Assembly (NCBI GenBank): GCA_020638735.1
Contig: JACKHZ010000010.1
Span: 496,001-560,000, forward strand
DNA from: Planctomycetota bacterium
GTDB taxonomy: Bacteria > Planctomycetota > UBA1135 > UBA2386
Reading direction: 5' to 3'
Length of the DNA stretch: 64,000 bases
The notes beneath the pieces were generated by a model that searched no databases, had not been told where the DNA came from, and saw nothing but the letters and a program-made list of their open reading frames with translations. Below, in pieces: positions 62,732 to 64,000 of the stretch (positions are counted from its first letter, which is position 1; every line of letters starts with the position of its first letter). The position numbers were made by a program, and so were the translations under genes.

Positions 62732-63622
62732 CTACTCGCCGTGCCACTCCGCCGTCAGGTCGCACCACATCGCCAGCCCGTCGAACGGCGCGAACTTCGC
62801 GTAGCGCTTGGCGATCGCCGCGTCGCCCGGCGGCTTCTTCGTGCCGTCGAGCTGTGCCAGCCGCGTGCGACACCAGCTGTCGATCGCCAGCTTGTCGTAG
62901 TGCCCGCACAGCCGCATCGCCTGGCCGGCGGCGTAGGTGCCGAAGCCGTGCAGCGAGACCAGTCGCTTCCACAGCTCCTCGCTCGGCTGCTGTGCGAGGA
63001 AGGTCGCACAGTCGAGTTCGCCGCGCACGAACGCATCGGCCAGCCGCAGCGCCGCGTCGGCGCGGTAGCCGCAGCGCACGACGTCCTTGTAGAACGCGAC
63101 GTCCTTCAGGCACTGCTTCGGCGTCGGGAACGCGCGGCGGCCGCTCGGCGCCGGCGTGCCGGCGGCGGCGACGAGGTTGCGCGTCATGCTCTCGGTCGCG
63201 GCCCACGAGGTGTTGGTCGTGAACAACAGCTTCATCAGGTCCTCGAACATCGTCGCCGAGCGCAGCAGCCGCCCGCCGCCGCGGCGCGCCGTCCAGGCGA
63301 GGCGCGGCACGTCGCGGCACATCGTCCAGAACGCGTCGAGGTCGCAGTCGAGGCGGAGCATGTGGCGCAGCTGTCGCGCGGCGTGTTGGACCTCGGCGCG
63401 CGACAGCGCCTTCTCGGCCGTCAACTGCAGCTGCAGCGTCGCGTCGTCGAGCTGCCACAGCTCGGCGTCGACCGCCTGGCGGCCGACGCGCAGCGCGGTC
63501 GTGAAGCGCTGGCGGGCTTCGTCGAACTGATGCGGCTCGAGCGCGACCCAGCCGTGGCCGAACAGGCACAGCCGCAGCTCGAACGGCGGCGGGACCGGGA
63601 GGCGGGTCTTGTGCGTGGCCAC
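62732..63622 (-). CDS. HhH-GPD-like DNA glycosylase family protein
   Basis: 296 residues if started at the GTG at 63622; a GTG at 63658 would add 12. The helix-hairpin-helix motif LVSLHGFGTYAAGQAMRLCG is followed by DKLAIDSWCRTRL, placing the catalytic Asp of the HhH-GPD superfamily. Upstream helices (RGGGRLLRSATMFEDLMKLL, FTTNTSWAATESM) match the AlkA/DNA glycosylase pattern. No iron-sulphur cysteine set is present. It presumably removes damaged bases; the lesion is unknown. Confidence 0.85.
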   Translation of the reverse strand: MATHKTRLPVPPPFELRLCLFGHGWVALEPHQFDEARQRFTTALRVGRQAVDAELWQLDDATLQLQLTAEKALSRAEVQHAARQLRHMLRLDCDLDAFWTMCRDVPRLAWTARRGGGRLLRSATMFEDLMKLLFTTNTSWAATESMTRNLVAAAGTPAPSGRRAFPTPKQCLKDVAFYKDVVRCGYRADAALRLADAFVRGELDCATFLAQQPSEELWKRLVSLHGFGTYAAGQAMRLCGHYDKLAIDSWCRTRLAQLDGTKKPPGDAAIAKRYAKFAPFDGLAMWCDLTAEWHGE

Positions 63623-63702
63623 GCATCGATCAGAGCCGACGGCACCGTTCGATGCCACCGACGCCAGCGTCGCGCCCTGGGGCGGCGATCACTTCGGCGA
63701 CG

Positions 63703-63915
63703 ATGCACGAGGCGATGGACCTCGTCGAAGCAGCCACCGCCCAGAAGACCGCGATCATCCTGCGCGGCGTCGACATCGGCGTGCTCGGCAAGATGCTCAA
63801 CCAGCAGAAGCAGGAAGGCCGCGCCGCGGTCTCGCTGATCGAGGGCTCGTCGATCGCGCCGCCGAAGGGCGCGCCCGAGCCGGGCAAGGGTTCGCTGGTC
63901 GACGTCGTCGCCTGA
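63703..63915 (+). CDS. Small YjfB-like putative motility protein
   Basis: 70 residues from an ATG at 63703 (63652 and 63715 are other starts). The pattern AATAQKTAIILRGVDIGVLG then KMLNQQKQEGRAAVSLIEGS resembles the YjfB family of short proteins linked by name to motility, about 60 residues each. The tail is Pro/Gly-rich. No flagellar gene lies in the window. A 7-bp hairpin follows. Confidence 0.6.
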   Translation: MHEAMDLVEAATAQKTAIILRGVDIGVLGKMLNQQKQEGRAAVSLIEGSSIAPPKGAPEPGKGSLVDVVA

Positions 63916-63930
63916 GCGCCCGGCGTCGCG

Positions 63931-63951
63931 GCTCGGCGTCAGGAGCCGAGC
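63931..63951 (+). terminator. Hairpin between the YjfB-like gene and the convergent partial gene
   Basis: GCTCGGC (63931-63937) and GCCGAGC (63945-63951) form a perfect 7-bp stem around a seven-base loop, 15 bases after the stop of the YjfB-like gene. It also overlaps the end of the minus-strand gene, so it may serve both. Confidence 0.45.
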
Positions 63952-64000
63952 GCGGTCTCGATGTCCTTCACCAGCGCGGCGTCGTCCGGCGCGACCTTGG
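63939..64000 (-). CDS. C-terminal end of an unknown protein (5' part outside window)
   Basis: A minus-strand frame enters from the right edge and ends VAPDDAALVKDIETALGS with a TGA at 63939. This short helical end is common in many families, including thioredoxin-like proteins, so no name is given. Confidence 0.5.
   Translation of the reverse strand, partial: KVAPDDAALVKDIETALGS

Overview
The window is a very GC-rich bacterial chromosome segment with about 52 densely packed genes and no rRNA, tRNA, CRISPR array, insertion sequence or prophage that I can see. An LpxA homologue, many Sec signal peptides and lipoboxes, and a barrel-like outer-membrane protein indicate a diderm. Secreted proteins share a C-terminal domain that I associate with Planctomycetota. 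FGE-sulfatase, carboxypeptidase-regulatory, VIT/VWA and kelch domains, plus sigma factors with unusual membrane partners, point the same way. The placement is an inference; there is no marker gene here. No gene-free stretch exceeds 300 bases.

Layout: 1-7.3 kb has hflK (cut by the window edge), a lipoprotein FGE-domain protein, a TPR-like membrane protein, an 844-residue protein made of about eight degenerate repeats, and a secreted protein. 7.3-13 kb has an ECF sigma factor overlapping a membrane leucine-rich protein, a secreted serine hydrolase, and a winged-helix/membrane-protein pair. 13.1-19.3 kb is a co-directional VIT-VWA, VWA, response regulator, histidine kinase run. 19.4-26.4 kb has an AAA/DUF4143 ATPase, a PadR pair, a thioredoxin-fold gene with an in-frame UGA, an ArsR/SRPBCC pair and a CarboxypepD-like protein. 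26.4-42.5 kb is mostly minus strand: HDAC-like deacetylase, M28 peptidase, a 2064-residue secreted protein, a methyltransferase, a kelch protein, a Clp_N/peptidase E fusion, a second ArsR/SRPBCC pair and a thioredoxin/HEAT/TPR protein. 42.6-51.6 kb has DUF4349 and small lipoproteins, a sigma/membrane pair, glyA, speA, a NYN-domain protein and a barrel-like protein. 51.6-64 kb has lpxA followed by two inactive M16-like proteins, a degenerate PTS Enzyme I, thpR, a PhzF-like enzyme, a frameshifted CarboxypepD-like gene, an HhH-GPD protein and a small YjfB-like protein.

The most notable observation is at 21948-22874. A thioredoxin-family reading frame continues for 125 codons past a single UGA that replaces the first Cys of the catalytic CxxC (W-UGA-G-W-C-K). 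A hairpin with a G-containing loop lies at SECIS-like spacing downstream. It is probably a selenoprotein that ordinary gene calling would split in two. Other items worth attention are the Clp_N-peptidase E fusion, the eight-repeat protein, the sigma-coupled leucine-rich membrane protein, the paired dead M16 proteins behind lpxA, and an Enzyme I that has lost its catalytic Cys and other key residues.
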